Shown here: piece by piece, positions 23,331 through 29,937 of the stretch | How the letters are laid out: the number at the start of each line of letters is the position of its first letter | Position numbering within the stretch: position 1 is the stretch's first letter | Assembly: GCA_900321775.1 (NCBI GenBank) | Contig: ONXE01000008.1 | Span: forward strand, 1-29,937 | Direction: 5' to 3' | DNA from: an uncultured Bacteroidales bacterium | Lineage (GTDB): Bacteria; Bacteroidota; Bacteroidia; Bacteroidales; Paludibacteraceae | Length of the DNA stretch: 29,937 bases | The notes under the pieces: model-generated | Database searches by the model: none | What the model was told of the DNA's origin: nothing | What the model saw: the letters and a program-made list of their open reading frames with translations, nothing else | Translations under genes and position numbers: made by a program

Positions 23331-23711
23331 ATGGCTATAAGAATTGTCGGTGTAGATCTACCCCAAAACAAGATCGGGGAAGTCGGTTTGACTTACATCT
23401 ACGGAATAGGTCGCAGCAGTGCTAAGAAGATCCTGGCAGAAGCAGGCGTTGACCCAAGCATCAAAGTGCAGGATTGGACAGACGACCAAGCAGCTAAAAT
23501 CCGTGAAATCATCGGTGCTTCCTACAAGGTGGAAGGTGATCTTCGTTCGGAGACTCAGCTCAATATCAAGCGTTTGATGGATATTGGTTGTTATCGTGGT
23601 GTGCGCCACCGTATCGGACTTCCTGTTCGTGGTCAGTCGACCAAGAATAACGCTCGTACCCGCAAGGGCAAAAAGAAAACTGTTGCAAACAAGAAGAAAG
23701 CAACGAAGTAA
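23331..23711 (+). CDS. rpsM: 30S ribosomal protein S13
   Basis: Head protein bridging to the 50S and contacting P-site tRNA through its C-terminal tail. 126 residues. MAIRIVGVDLPQNKIGEVGL at the N-terminus, CYRGVRHRIGLPVRGQ with TKNNARTRKGKKK in the helix-two-turn-helix and tail. First gene of the alpha block. Confidence 0.98.
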   Translation: MAIRIVGVDLPQNKIGEVGLTYIYGIGRSSAKKILAEAGVDPSIKVQDWTDDQAAKIREIIGASYKVEGDLRSETQLNIKRLMDIGCYRGVRHRIGLPVRGQSTKNNARTRKGKKKTVANKKKATK

Positions 23712-23736
23712 CAACCTCTAAAATCATTCAAACAAA

Positions 23737-24126
23737 ATGGCAAAAAAGACAGTTGCAACCAAGAAGCGCGTTGTAAAGGTTGAAGGCGTTGGTCAGCTCC
23801 ACGTTTCTTCTTCTTTCAACAATTGTATCGTTACTGTAGCCAACGGTGATGGACAGGTTATTTCCTGGTCTTCCGCTGGTAAGATGGGCTTCCGCGGTTC
23901 GAAAAAGAATACTCCTTATGCTGCGCAGATGGCAGCACAGGATTGCTGCAAGGTCGCTTTTGATCTCGGCCTTCGCAAAGTGAAAGCATACGTTAAAGGT
24001 CCGGGTAACGGACGTGAATCGGCTATCCGTGCCTGCGTAGCCGCAGGTGTGGACGTAATCGAGATCGTTGACGTTACTCCTATGCCGCACAACGGCTGCC
24101 GTCCTCCTAAGCGCCGCCGTGTATAA
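23737..24126 (+). CDS. rpsK: 30S ribosomal protein S11
   Basis: Platform protein at the mRNA exit, next to the 3' end of 16S rRNA. 129 residues, normal length. HVSSSFNNCIVTVANGDG, SSAGKMGFRGSKKNTPYAAQ and the C-terminal DVTPMPHNGCRPPKRRRV are diagnostic. Confidence 0.98.
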   Translation: MAKKTVATKKRVVKVEGVGQLHVSSSFNNCIVTVANGDGQVISWSSAGKMGFRGSKKNTPYAAQMAAQDCCKVAFDLGLRKVKAYVKGPGNGRESAIRACVAAGVDVIEIVDVTPMPHNGCRPPKRRRV

Positions 24127-24161
24127 TTCATCAGTGTTTAACAAGTAAAAGTTATTAGATT

Positions 24162-24770
24162 ATGGCAAGATATATTGGACCTAAAAGCCGTATAGCACGC
24201 CGTTTCGGCGAAGCAATTTTTGGCCCTGACAAAGTACTTGACAGGCGCAATTATGCTCCCGGACAGCATGGCGTTAATCGTCGCAAGAAAAATTCAGAGT
24301 ATGGTACCCAGCTCGCTGAGAAGCAGAAGGCCAAATACACCTATGGTGTGCTTGAGCGTCAGTTCCGTCTGCTCTATGCTCAGGCTCAGCGTACCAAGGG
24401 TATTACCGGTGAGATTCTGCTCCAGCTTTTGGAGAGCCGTCTGGACAATGTAGTATATCGTCTGGGCATTGCTCCTACGCGTGCAGCAGCTCGTCAGATG
24501 GTAAGCCACAAGCACATTACCGTCAATGGTAAGGTGGTGAACATCCCCTCTTTCCAGGTTAAACAAGGTATGGTAGTTGCCGTTCGCGAAAAGGCCAAGA
24601 GCCTCGAGGTTATTGCTGCTTCGCTGGAGGGCTTCAATCACGCCAAGTATCCTTGGCTGGAGTGGAATGAGGCTGAGAAAGCAGGTAAGTTCCTCAATGT
24701 GCCCGCACGTGAGGAGATTCCTGAGAACATCAACGAGCAGCTCATCGTCGAATTGTATTCTAAACAATAA
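24162..24770 (+). CDS. rpsD: 30S ribosomal protein S4, zinc-free form
   Basis: Primary assembly protein of the 16S 5' domain, also an accuracy determinant. 202 residues. N-terminus MARYIGPKSRIARRFGE with no cysteines, so the zinc-free type. S4 RNA-binding domain LESRLDNVVYRLG then ARQMVSHKHITVNGKVVNIP. In E. coli S4 represses the alpha operon. A small hairpin AGCGC/GCGCT (24789-24793 and 24800-24804) lies between it and rpoA. Confidence 0.98.
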   Translation: MARYIGPKSRIARRFGEAIFGPDKVLDRRNYAPGQHGVNRRKKNSEYGTQLAEKQKAKYTYGVLERQFRLLYAQAQRTKGITGEILLQLLESRLDNVVYRLGIAPTRAAARQMVSHKHITVNGKVVNIPSFQVKQGMVVAVREKAKSLEVIAASLEGFNHAKYPWLEWNEAEKAGKFLNVPAREEIPENINEQLIVELYSKQ

Positions 24771-24836
24771 TAATCCATGATTCCTGTAAGCGCCATAGTG
24801 CGCTGCAGGCCGCATGAATTAACCAACAACAACAAT

Positions 24837-25823
24837 ATGATTTTAGATTTTATTAAACCTGACAAGGTGATAATGTTGGAATCGACGCCGACGAAAGGCA
24901 CTTTTGAATTTCGTCCGCTCGAGCCAGGTTACGGCATTACCATTGGTAACGCTATCCGTCGTGTACTGCACGCTTCTCTTGAGGGTTATGCTATCTGCTC
25001 AATCCGCATTGGTGGCATCGACCATGAGTTCGCCACTATCCCGGGGGTTATCGATGACGTAACCAACATTATCCTCAACCTCAAGCAGGTTCGTTTCCGC
25101 AAGATCGAGGGACTCGATGCTGAAATGGAGACCATCAAGGTTCCTGTGAGCAAGATGAAGTCCTTCAAGGCTGGGGAACTGAACAAGTACCTCCAGAACT
25201 TCGAGGTGCTTAACCCCAACCTGCAAATTTGCGAGATGGACGAATCGGCTCACTTCGAGATTGAGATTACCATCAATAAGGGTCGCGGCTATGTGCCTGC
25301 TGACGAGAACAGAAGACCCGATGATGCTATTGGAGTGTTGGCTATCGATTCTCTCTACACGCCTATCCGTAAGGTCCGTTTTGCAGTAGATCCCTACCGC
25401 GTTGAGCAACGTACCGACTACGAGAAACTGACGCTGGAGATAGAAACCGACGGTTCGATTCAGCCGAAAGATGCGCTTAAAGAAGCGGCCAAGATTCTGA
25501 TTTTCCATTTCATGCTCTTCTCCGACGAGAAGATCATCATCGAGCAGCACGAGAAGTCTACGACTGCTGCTTTGGACGAGGAGAACCTGAGGATGCGTCA
25601 GTTGCTTAATAGCCGTCTTGGCGAAATGGACCTCTCTGTTCGTGCTCTCAACTGCCTTAAGTCGGCAGAAGTGGAGACACTCGGACAACTCGTCAGGTAT
25701 CACCGCGCAGACCTGCTCAAGTTCCGCAACTTCGGCAAGAAGTCCCTCACTGAGTTGGACGAACTGCTGGAGCGCAACGGCTTGGCTTTTGGTATGGATA
25801 TCTCTAAGTACAATATTGAATAA
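24837..25823 (+). CDS. rpoA: DNA-directed RNA polymerase subunit alpha
   Basis: Dimerises to start RNA polymerase assembly; the C-terminal domain binds UP elements and activators. 328 residues from ATG 24837 (MILDFIKPDKVIMLE), the start that fits Bacteroidota RpoA. An in-frame ATG at 24777 would add 20 residues covering the spacer hairpin and is rejected. N-terminal domain FEFRPLEPGYGITIGNAIRR, KGRGYVPADENR, and the alpha-CTD VRALNCLKSAEVETLGQLV with LKFRNFGKKSLTELDELL are clear. Confidence 0.98.
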   Translation: MILDFIKPDKVIMLESTPTKGTFEFRPLEPGYGITIGNAIRRVLHASLEGYAICSIRIGGIDHEFATIPGVIDDVTNIILNLKQVRFRKIEGLDAEMETIKVPVSKMKSFKAGELNKYLQNFEVLNPNLQICEMDESAHFEIEITINKGRGYVPADENRRPDDAIGVLAIDSLYTPIRKVRFAVDPYRVEQRTDYEKLTLEIETDGSIQPKDALKEAAKILIFHFMLFSDEKIIIEQHEKSTTAALDEENLRMRQLLNSRLGEMDLSVRALNCLKSAEVETLGQLVRYHRADLLKFRNFGKKSLTELDELLERNGLAFGMDISKYNIE

Positions 25824-25842
25824 TCCTAATTTTTAGAAAACA

Positions 25843-26334
25843 ATGAGACACAATAAGAAATTCAATCACCTTAGCCGCACTGCTGAGCATCGTAAGGCTA
25901 TGCTCAGCAATATGGCTTGCTCGCTGATTATGCATAAGCGTATTCACACCACGACAGCCAAAGCTAAGGCCCTCCGCGTCTTCGTGGAGCCGATCCTTAC
26001 GAAATCTAAAGAGGACACTACTGCCAATCGCCGTCTTGTCTTCGCTAAACTGAAGCAGAAAGAAGTGGTTACCGAGCTCTTCCAGAATGTATCTGAGAAG
26101 ATAGCTAACCGTCCGGGTGGTTACACTCGTATCCTTCGTACCGGCTATCGTTTGGGCGATGCTGCTGAGATGTGTATCATCGAGCTTGTGGACTACAACG
26201 AGAACATGCTCAAGGAAACCAAGAAGGTTGCCAAGAAGACCACACGCCGTGGTGGTAAGAAGGCAGCTGCCGAGGCTTCCAAGGCTGAGGAAGCTCCTAA
26301 GGCTGAGGCTCCTGAAGCTCCAGCTGCAGAATAA
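25843..26334 (+). CDS. rplQ: 50S ribosomal protein L17
   Basis: Sits near the tunnel exit. 163 residues, longer than the 127 of E. coli because of a C-terminal Lys/Arg patch (KKVAKKTTRRGGKKAA) and then an Ala/Glu/Pro-rich tail of about 20 residues (AEASKAEEAPKAEAPEAP). The core has MRHNKKFNHLSRTAEHRKAM and GGYTRILRTGYRLGDAAEM. Last gene of the supercluster. Confidence 0.97.
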   Translation: MRHNKKFNHLSRTAEHRKAMLSNMACSLIMHKRIHTTTAKAKALRVFVEPILTKSKEDTTANRRLVFAKLKQKEVVTELFQNVSEKIANRPGGYTRILRTGYRLGDAAEMCIIELVDYNENMLKETKKVAKKTTRRGGKKAAAEASKAEEAPKAEAPEAPAAE

Positions 26335-26353
26335 GTCAGACTCTATGACCATC

Positions 26354-26384
26354 AAAAAAGGGACTCATCACGAGCCCCTTTTTT
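26354..26384. terminator. Bidirectional terminator closing the supercluster
   Basis: AAAAAAGGG-A-CTC and GAG-C-CCCTTTTTT fold around a 5-nt loop with one A/C mismatch. The 6-T run on either strand lets it end both the rplQ transcript (+) and the convergent lipoprotein transcript (minus). Confidence 0.9.
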
Positions 26385-26401
26385 GTGCTTCAGTTCTGCG
26401 A

Positions 26402-27232
26402 TTAGAACGGCAAATCCTCCATGACCTTGCTAAGATCCTGCTCGTTGAGGTATAAGAACAGAATATCCCATTTCTTCACCCCGTCTTTACTGCTGATGTG
26501 GGTGCTGGAAGTTCCGAAGATACCCTTCAAACTGCTTGGGTCACCTGAGAAAAGGGCCGTAATGTCCACGTCTTGTGAGGCATGAATGAACGACTCAAAC
26601 AAATCGCCATCTTCCTGTAGGAAGTCGGCAGAAGCCATCTCAGCCTCCCATGCCTCGTGTTTGCGGTCGAAAGCAGCCATGATGGCATCATATGCCTCTT
26701 CGTCCATTCCTCCGGTCTGGTAGTACAGAACCAACAAGTTCTTGAGTCTTGCAGCCCACGTACCGTCCATATAGAGATCTCCAAAATCGCCCAGGTTGTC
26801 TGAGGCAAACCAGTTGGCAGACCATAGGGAGATACCTTGAAAAATAGTTTTATAGGCATAGTTGCTCCACTCGTTATAGAGTTTCTGCGCATCGGTCTTG
26901 TGCACATCGCCTGTCAGTTTGGCCTCGATTATATACTGCTTGACGCTGTCGTTGCTCAGTTTCAGGCCCACCAGCAGTATTATGCTACTGTCTTTGCTTT
27001 GGAAAGCATAGGTTCTGTCGCAGATCAGTGCTTCAATACCGTTTTGCTTGATGGACTGGTTTGTCTGAACAAAGCCTTTTTGTGTCAAGGTTTTGTCTGC
27101 CTTGGCCGAAGTCATGTCCACAGTGCTGTGTACAAGTTTCTGGTACTCGGTTTTCTTCAAGTCGGGCTCGCTGGGCGTGCAACTGCCGAGAATTAATGCT
27201 ACACTTAGCAGCAGAAAAATAGTTTTTCTCAT
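26402..27232 (-). CDS. Predicted lipoprotein of unknown function downstream of uvrD
   Basis: A 276-residue protein from ATG 27232 (MRKTIFLLLSVALILGSC). The frame opens 9 codons earlier at 27259, but this start gives the proper signal peptide with lipobox LGSC and Cys18. The mature part has no repeat or catalytic motif that I recognise. It includes CDRTYAFQSKDSSIILLVG, aromatic SLWSANWFASDN and the C-terminal WDILFLYLNEQDL. Probably exported to the envelope. It follows the helicase gene on the same strand after 89 nt with no visible promoter between, so co-transcription is likely without implying shared function. Confidence 0.75.
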   Translation of the reverse strand: MRKTIFLLLSVALILGSCTPSEPDLKKTEYQKLVHSTVDMTSAKADKTLTQKGFVQTNQSIKQNGIEALICDRTYAFQSKDSSIILLVGLKLSNDSVKQYIIEAKLTGDVHKTDAQKLYNEWSNYAYKTIFQGISLWSANWFASDNLGDFGDLYMDGTWAARLKNLLVLYYQTGGMDEEAYDAIMAAFDRKHEAWEAEMASADFLQEDGDLFESFIHASQDVDITALFSGDPSSLKGIFGTSSTHISSKDGVKKWDILFLYLNEQDLSKVMEDLPF

Positions 27233-27321
27233 AATTTTAACATGTTTAAATTCTGGCAATCTGCGTTTCGGCGAGTTGCGTAAGTAAGCTTACACTCGTC
27301 TTACAGCAGATTTCATATCTA

Positions 27322-29589
27322 TTAGTTTATTTTAGTTAGTTTTGCGAAGCGGAGTAGGAGAGTCTTCCTGCCGCTTTTGTCAAAGGTGATGTCGGCTTTG
27401 TCGTTGCCGTTCTCGTGGTAGAGTGCCAGTATGGTACCTGGTCCGAACACGTTGTGTTCTACGCGGTCACCTTTCTCAAAATCAGTATTGGCAGCAGGTT
27501 GCTTGCTGAGTTTTTGCTCGGTTTTGGCTATCGCGCTACCTGTCGGTTGCCCTTCAGGGGCTGAATGTGCAGGCTCATCCCACATGCGGCGGAAGTTATC
27601 AAAACGGCTGAAGGATCGTGCCTCCGTGCCAGATTGGACTGATACATATTGTCTGTCCAACTCCTTGAGGAACCGGGAGTCAGTCTGCAGGTTGACCTGG
27701 CCGTTCTTGAAGCGCGAACGCGCATGTGAGATATAACACTCATCTTTTGCGCGCGTGATAGCCACATAGAACAGACGACGTTCCTCCTCCAACTCTCGTT
27801 CGTTCTGCACGAATCCCGACGGAAACAGGTTCTCCTCCAGTCCTGCAATGAAGACTACGGCAAACTCCAGACCTTTGGCGGCATGTATAGTCATCAGGTT
27901 CACCCGTGGAGCATCGTCCGGCAGACGTTGGTCCTGATCAGTCAACAATGCTACCTCGGAGAGAAACTCGTGAATAGTGGGCACATGCCCGTTCTCGCTA
28001 TTCAGTTCCACGTACTCGTGGATGGCTGACTGCAACTCGCGGAGGTTTTCCTTGCGTTCCTGCCCCTCGGCCGTGTTGTCCATAATGGCTTGTGACATCA
28101 CTCCGCTACGGTTCATCACGTCCTCGGCAAAGGCATACGCGTCCATTTGACCTGCCAGTTGTTCGTTCATGGCCAGTTGCTCGGCAAACGCTCCGATTCG
28201 CTTGATAGTGGCGGCTGAGCAGGCCAATTCGTATTGTGCGGGGTGGAGTATAACCTCCAAATAACTTACGGCGTGCGTGTTGGCTGCATCACGAATACGT
28301 TTCATAGTAGTCTCGCCAATGCCCTTGGCTATCCCCACAGCGCGGCTCAAGGCCTCATTGTCTTGTGGGTTAACTGCCAAGCGGAAAAAGGCCAACGCGT
28401 CCTTGATCTCGCGGCGTTGGTAGAACGACAGCCCGCCATAGATCGAGTAGGGGATATTACTCCCTCTCAGTTCGTCTTCTATGACGCGCGACTGTGCGTT
28501 GGTGCGATACAGCACAGCTATGTCGTTATATGACCAACCTTTTTTATGGCATTTGCGTATGCCTTGCACTATACCCGTGGCCTCCTCGCGGTCGCTGCCA
28601 TATGACGAGATATGTACCGGCTCGCCCGCACCATTCTCGCTGTACACGTCCTTGCGAATCTGATTACGGTTGTGGTGAATCAGCGAGTTGGCCGCATTGG
28701 TGATGTTCTGTGTTGAACGGTAGTTACGCTCCAGTTTGAAGATAGGACAACCCTGATACTGACTCTGGAACATCAGGATATTGCGGATGTCAGCCCCACG
28801 GAACCCATATATCGACTGCGCGTCATCGCCTACCACACATATGTTCTTCTGTGGCTCGGCCAAGCGCCTGACTATCAGGTATTGCGCGTAGTTGGTGTCC
28901 TGATACTCGTCCACCAGGATATAGTGAAACAGGTCCTGATACTTGGCACAGATGTCGGGTCGGTTCTCTAACAGACGATTCATGTTGAACAGCAAGTCAT
29001 CGAAATCCATGGCTGCTGCTGTGCGCAGGCGTTGCTGGTACACACGATATATCTCTGCCATACGGTAGTGACGTTGACGCCTGTCTCGCTCCAGGAACTC
29101 CTTTGTTCGGGCATACTCGCCCTCGTCTATCATGTTGTTTTTAGCTTCGCTGATGATGCCCAGCAGGTCTCCCGGCTTGTATATCTTCTCGTCCTCACCC
29201 AGGTCCTTGACAATCTGCTTCAGTGTGGATTTCGAGTCAGGCGTGTCGTATATGGTATAGTCGTGAGGATAGCCTATTGCCTCGTGCTCCTGCCTCAGAA
29301 TACGTGCGCATATGCTGTGAAACGTGCCCATCCATACATAGCGTGCCTCCTTCTCGCCCACCAATTTGCCGATTCGCTCTTTCATCTCACGCGCGGCTTT
29401 GTTGGTGAACGTCAAAGCCAGCACACTGCTCGGCGGCACACCTTGTGAAAGCAGGTATGCCACTTTATACGTCAGCACACGGGTCTTACCCGAGCCCGCA
29501 CCTGCTACTACCAAATGCGGACCTTCGTTGTACAACACAGCCTCTTGCTGAGCACTATTCAGTTCTTCCAAAAACGACTTTTTCTCCAT
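27322..29589 (-). CDS. uvrD: UvrD/PcrA-type superfamily 1 DNA helicase
   Basis: 3'-5' DNA translocase of repair and replication-transcription conflict resolution. 755 residues, normal for the UvrD/PcrA group. Q motif LNSAQQEAV (10-18), Walker A AGAGSGKT (29-36), motif Ia LTFTNKAAREM, Walker B LVDEYQDTN, motif III VVGDDAQSIYGFRGAD, motif IV LERNYRST, motif V MTIHAAKGLEF and motif VI YVAITRAKDE are all present. The C-terminal domain KGDRVEHNVFGPGTIL is the Tudor-like module by which PcrA binds RNA polymerase, favouring PcrA over Rep. Transcribed from the promoter at 29608-29639. Confidence 0.96.
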   Translation of the reverse strand: MEKKSFLEELNSAQQEAVLYNEGPHLVVAGAGSGKTRVLTYKVAYLLSQGVPPSSVLALTFTNKAAREMKERIGKLVGEKEARYVWMGTFHSICARILRQEHEAIGYPHDYTIYDTPDSKSTLKQIVKDLGEDEKIYKPGDLLGIISEAKNNMIDEGEYARTKEFLERDRRQRHYRMAEIYRVYQQRLRTAAAMDFDDLLFNMNRLLENRPDICAKYQDLFHYILVDEYQDTNYAQYLIVRRLAEPQKNICVVGDDAQSIYGFRGADIRNILMFQSQYQGCPIFKLERNYRSTQNITNAANSLIHHNRNQIRKDVYSENGAGEPVHISSYGSDREEATGIVQGIRKCHKKGWSYNDIAVLYRTNAQSRVIEDELRGSNIPYSIYGGLSFYQRREIKDALAFFRLAVNPQDNEALSRAVGIAKGIGETTMKRIRDAANTHAVSYLEVILHPAQYELACSAATIKRIGAFAEQLAMNEQLAGQMDAYAFAEDVMNRSGVMSQAIMDNTAEGQERKENLRELQSAIHEYVELNSENGHVPTIHEFLSEVALLTDQDQRLPDDAPRVNLMTIHAAKGLEFAVVFIAGLEENLFPSGFVQNERELEEERRLFYVAITRAKDECYISHARSRFKNGQVNLQTDSRFLKELDRQYVSVQSGTEARSFSRFDNFRRMWDEPAHSAPEGQPTGSAIAKTEQKLSKQPAANTDFEKGDRVEHNVFGPGTILALYHENGNDKADITFDKSGRKTLLLRFAKLTKIN

Positions 29590-29607
29590 ATTATCCTAAA
29601 TCGGCTG

Positions 29608-29639
29608 CAAAGTTACTGATTTTTTTTGGAATACGCAAA
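29608..29639 (-). promoter_or_regulatory. Promoter of uvrD
   Basis: Minus strand: TTTG (29639-29636), 20 nt, TAACTTTG (29615-29608), an exact TAnnTTTG match. It implies a 5' untranslated region of only about 10-15 nt. Confidence 0.85.
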
Positions 29640-29658
29640 TAAAAAGCAAGAAAAATTT

Positions 29659-29685
29659 GCACGGCGTAGCAGAACGTGCTTTTTT
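29659..29685. terminator. Possible terminator or insulator upstream of uvrD
   Basis: GCACG (29659-29663) and CGTGC (29675-29679) form a 5-bp stem with an 11-nt loop. It is preceded by AAATTT and followed by six T, so it could act on either strand. No gene runs into it from the left on the plus strand within the window. Confidence 0.4.
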
Positions 29686-29718
29686 GGCAACGCACACGTA
29701 GCAGATTATACCCCTTGC

Positions 29719-29784
29719 GGGTGACGAACTTCGAAAGGATTTACTCAAGTCCCATACTTTCGAAACGCTCGTTCGGCATCACCC
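29719..29784 (+). promoter_or_regulatory. Large inverted repeat upstream of a sigma-54 promoter
   Basis: Outer arms GGGTGACGAAC (29719-29729) and GTTCG-gca-TCACCC (29771-29784); inner arms TTCGAAAG (29730-29737) and CTTTCGAA (29757-29764), separated by 19 nt. Its centre is about 65 nt upstream of the -24 element, in the range used by enhancer-binding proteins. It may be a paired activator site or an RNA hairpin. Confidence 0.55.
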
Positions 29785-29816
29785 TCCGGAAAGCAGAATG
29801 TGGGTGCAAACGAGTT

Positions 29817-29832
29817 TGGCACGGGTTTTGCA
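29817..29832 (+). promoter_or_regulatory. Sigma-54 (RpoN) promoter
   Basis: TGGCACGGGTTTTGCA matches the -24/-12 consensus TGGCACG-N4-TTGCA at every consensus base, with correct spacing between GG and GC. It predicts a start near 29843, 30 nt upstream of the ATG at 29873. Confidence 0.88.
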
Positions 29833-29872
29833 AAATGGTTGATGTGTGTGTTTAATTTTAAATTTTTGAGTT

Positions 29873-29937
29873 ATGAAAACGGATCAAACAATCGAAGGAA
29901 GCAAAGCTTCTGTAATGAAAAGAATGAGTCTGGTGGC
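29873..29937 (+). CDS. Start of an unidentified gene, truncated by window edge
   Basis: ATG at 29873 opens a frame of 21 codons to the window end (MKTDQTIEGSKASVMKRMSLV). It follows the sigma-54 promoter at a natural distance and an A/T-rich leader typical of this phylum. Too short to assign. Its RpoN-type promoter suggests expression under a dedicated AAA+ activator. Confidence 0.65.
   Translation, partial: MKTDQTIEGSKASVMKRMSLV

Noticed and set aside
24777..24836. Upstream in-frame start for rpoA adding 20 residues
   Set aside because: The extra residues do not resemble RpoA and would be encoded by the spacer hairpin; ATG 24837 matches the usual Bacteroidota N-terminus.
1..29937. CRISPR array, insertion sequence, prophage, defence or secretion gene cluster
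   Set aside because: No regularly spaced repeats, transposase, integrase, terminal inverted repeats or related enzyme genes were seen. The window is essentially core genome with short flanking operons.

Overview
The window is a mostly core-genome segment of a member of the order Bacteroidales (phylum Bacteroidota). I infer this from five promoters of the Bacteroidota type (TTG, about 20 nt, then TAnnTTTG), near-absence of Shine-Dalgarno sequences, cysteine-poor (zinc-free) forms of S4, S14 and L36, the gene order rpsL-rpsG-fusA-rpsJ without tuf, and a LeuRS with a Bacteroidota-type insertion before KMSKS. Genus cannot be fixed from this sequence alone.

Layout. 1-2566: 3' part of leuS (+). 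2756-3949: a lipoprotein serpin (+) with its own promoter, then a bidirectional terminator. 4101-4176: tRNA-Lys(UUU) on the minus strand, preceded by about 170 nt of hairpin-rich untranslated sequence behind a very good promoter. 4448-7272 (minus): a two-gene operon, a lipoprotein of unknown function coupled by ATGA overlap to a secreted endonuclease/exonuclease/phosphatase (EEP) family protein. 7273-7732: a divergent intergenic region with two promoters and two perfect palindromes. 7733-26334: 33 co-directional genes forming a continuous str-S10-spc-alpha supercluster (rpsL to rplQ, including fusA, secY, map, infA and rpoA), closed by a bidirectional terminator. 26402-29589 (minus): a UvrD/PcrA helicase gene followed by a lipoprotein gene of unknown function. 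29640-29937: a regulatory region with a large inverted repeat and a textbook sigma-54 promoter ahead of a gene cut by the window end.

The supercluster makes the decoding, peptidyl-transfer and tunnel proteins of the ribosome together with EF-G, IF-1, the SecY translocon, methionine aminopeptidase and the RNA polymerase alpha subunit, so it couples translation, protein export, N-terminal processing and transcription. Its junctions are not featureless: strong hairpins sit between fusA-rpsJ, rpsJ-rplC, rpsN-rpsH, rpmD-rplO and rpsD-rpoA, and only rplW and rplF have strong Shine-Dalgarno sequences.

The most striking anomaly is rpsG (ribosomal protein S7). It lacks about 28 nt encoding a conserved N-terminal segment and is frameshifted there, which is not expected of an essential gene and may be an assembly or sequencing error. 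I see no CRISPR array, insertion sequence, prophage, rRNA gene or evident new multigene system. The best candidates for undescribed biology are the RNA ahead of tRNA-Lys, the intercistronic hairpins and the sigma-54 control region at the right end.
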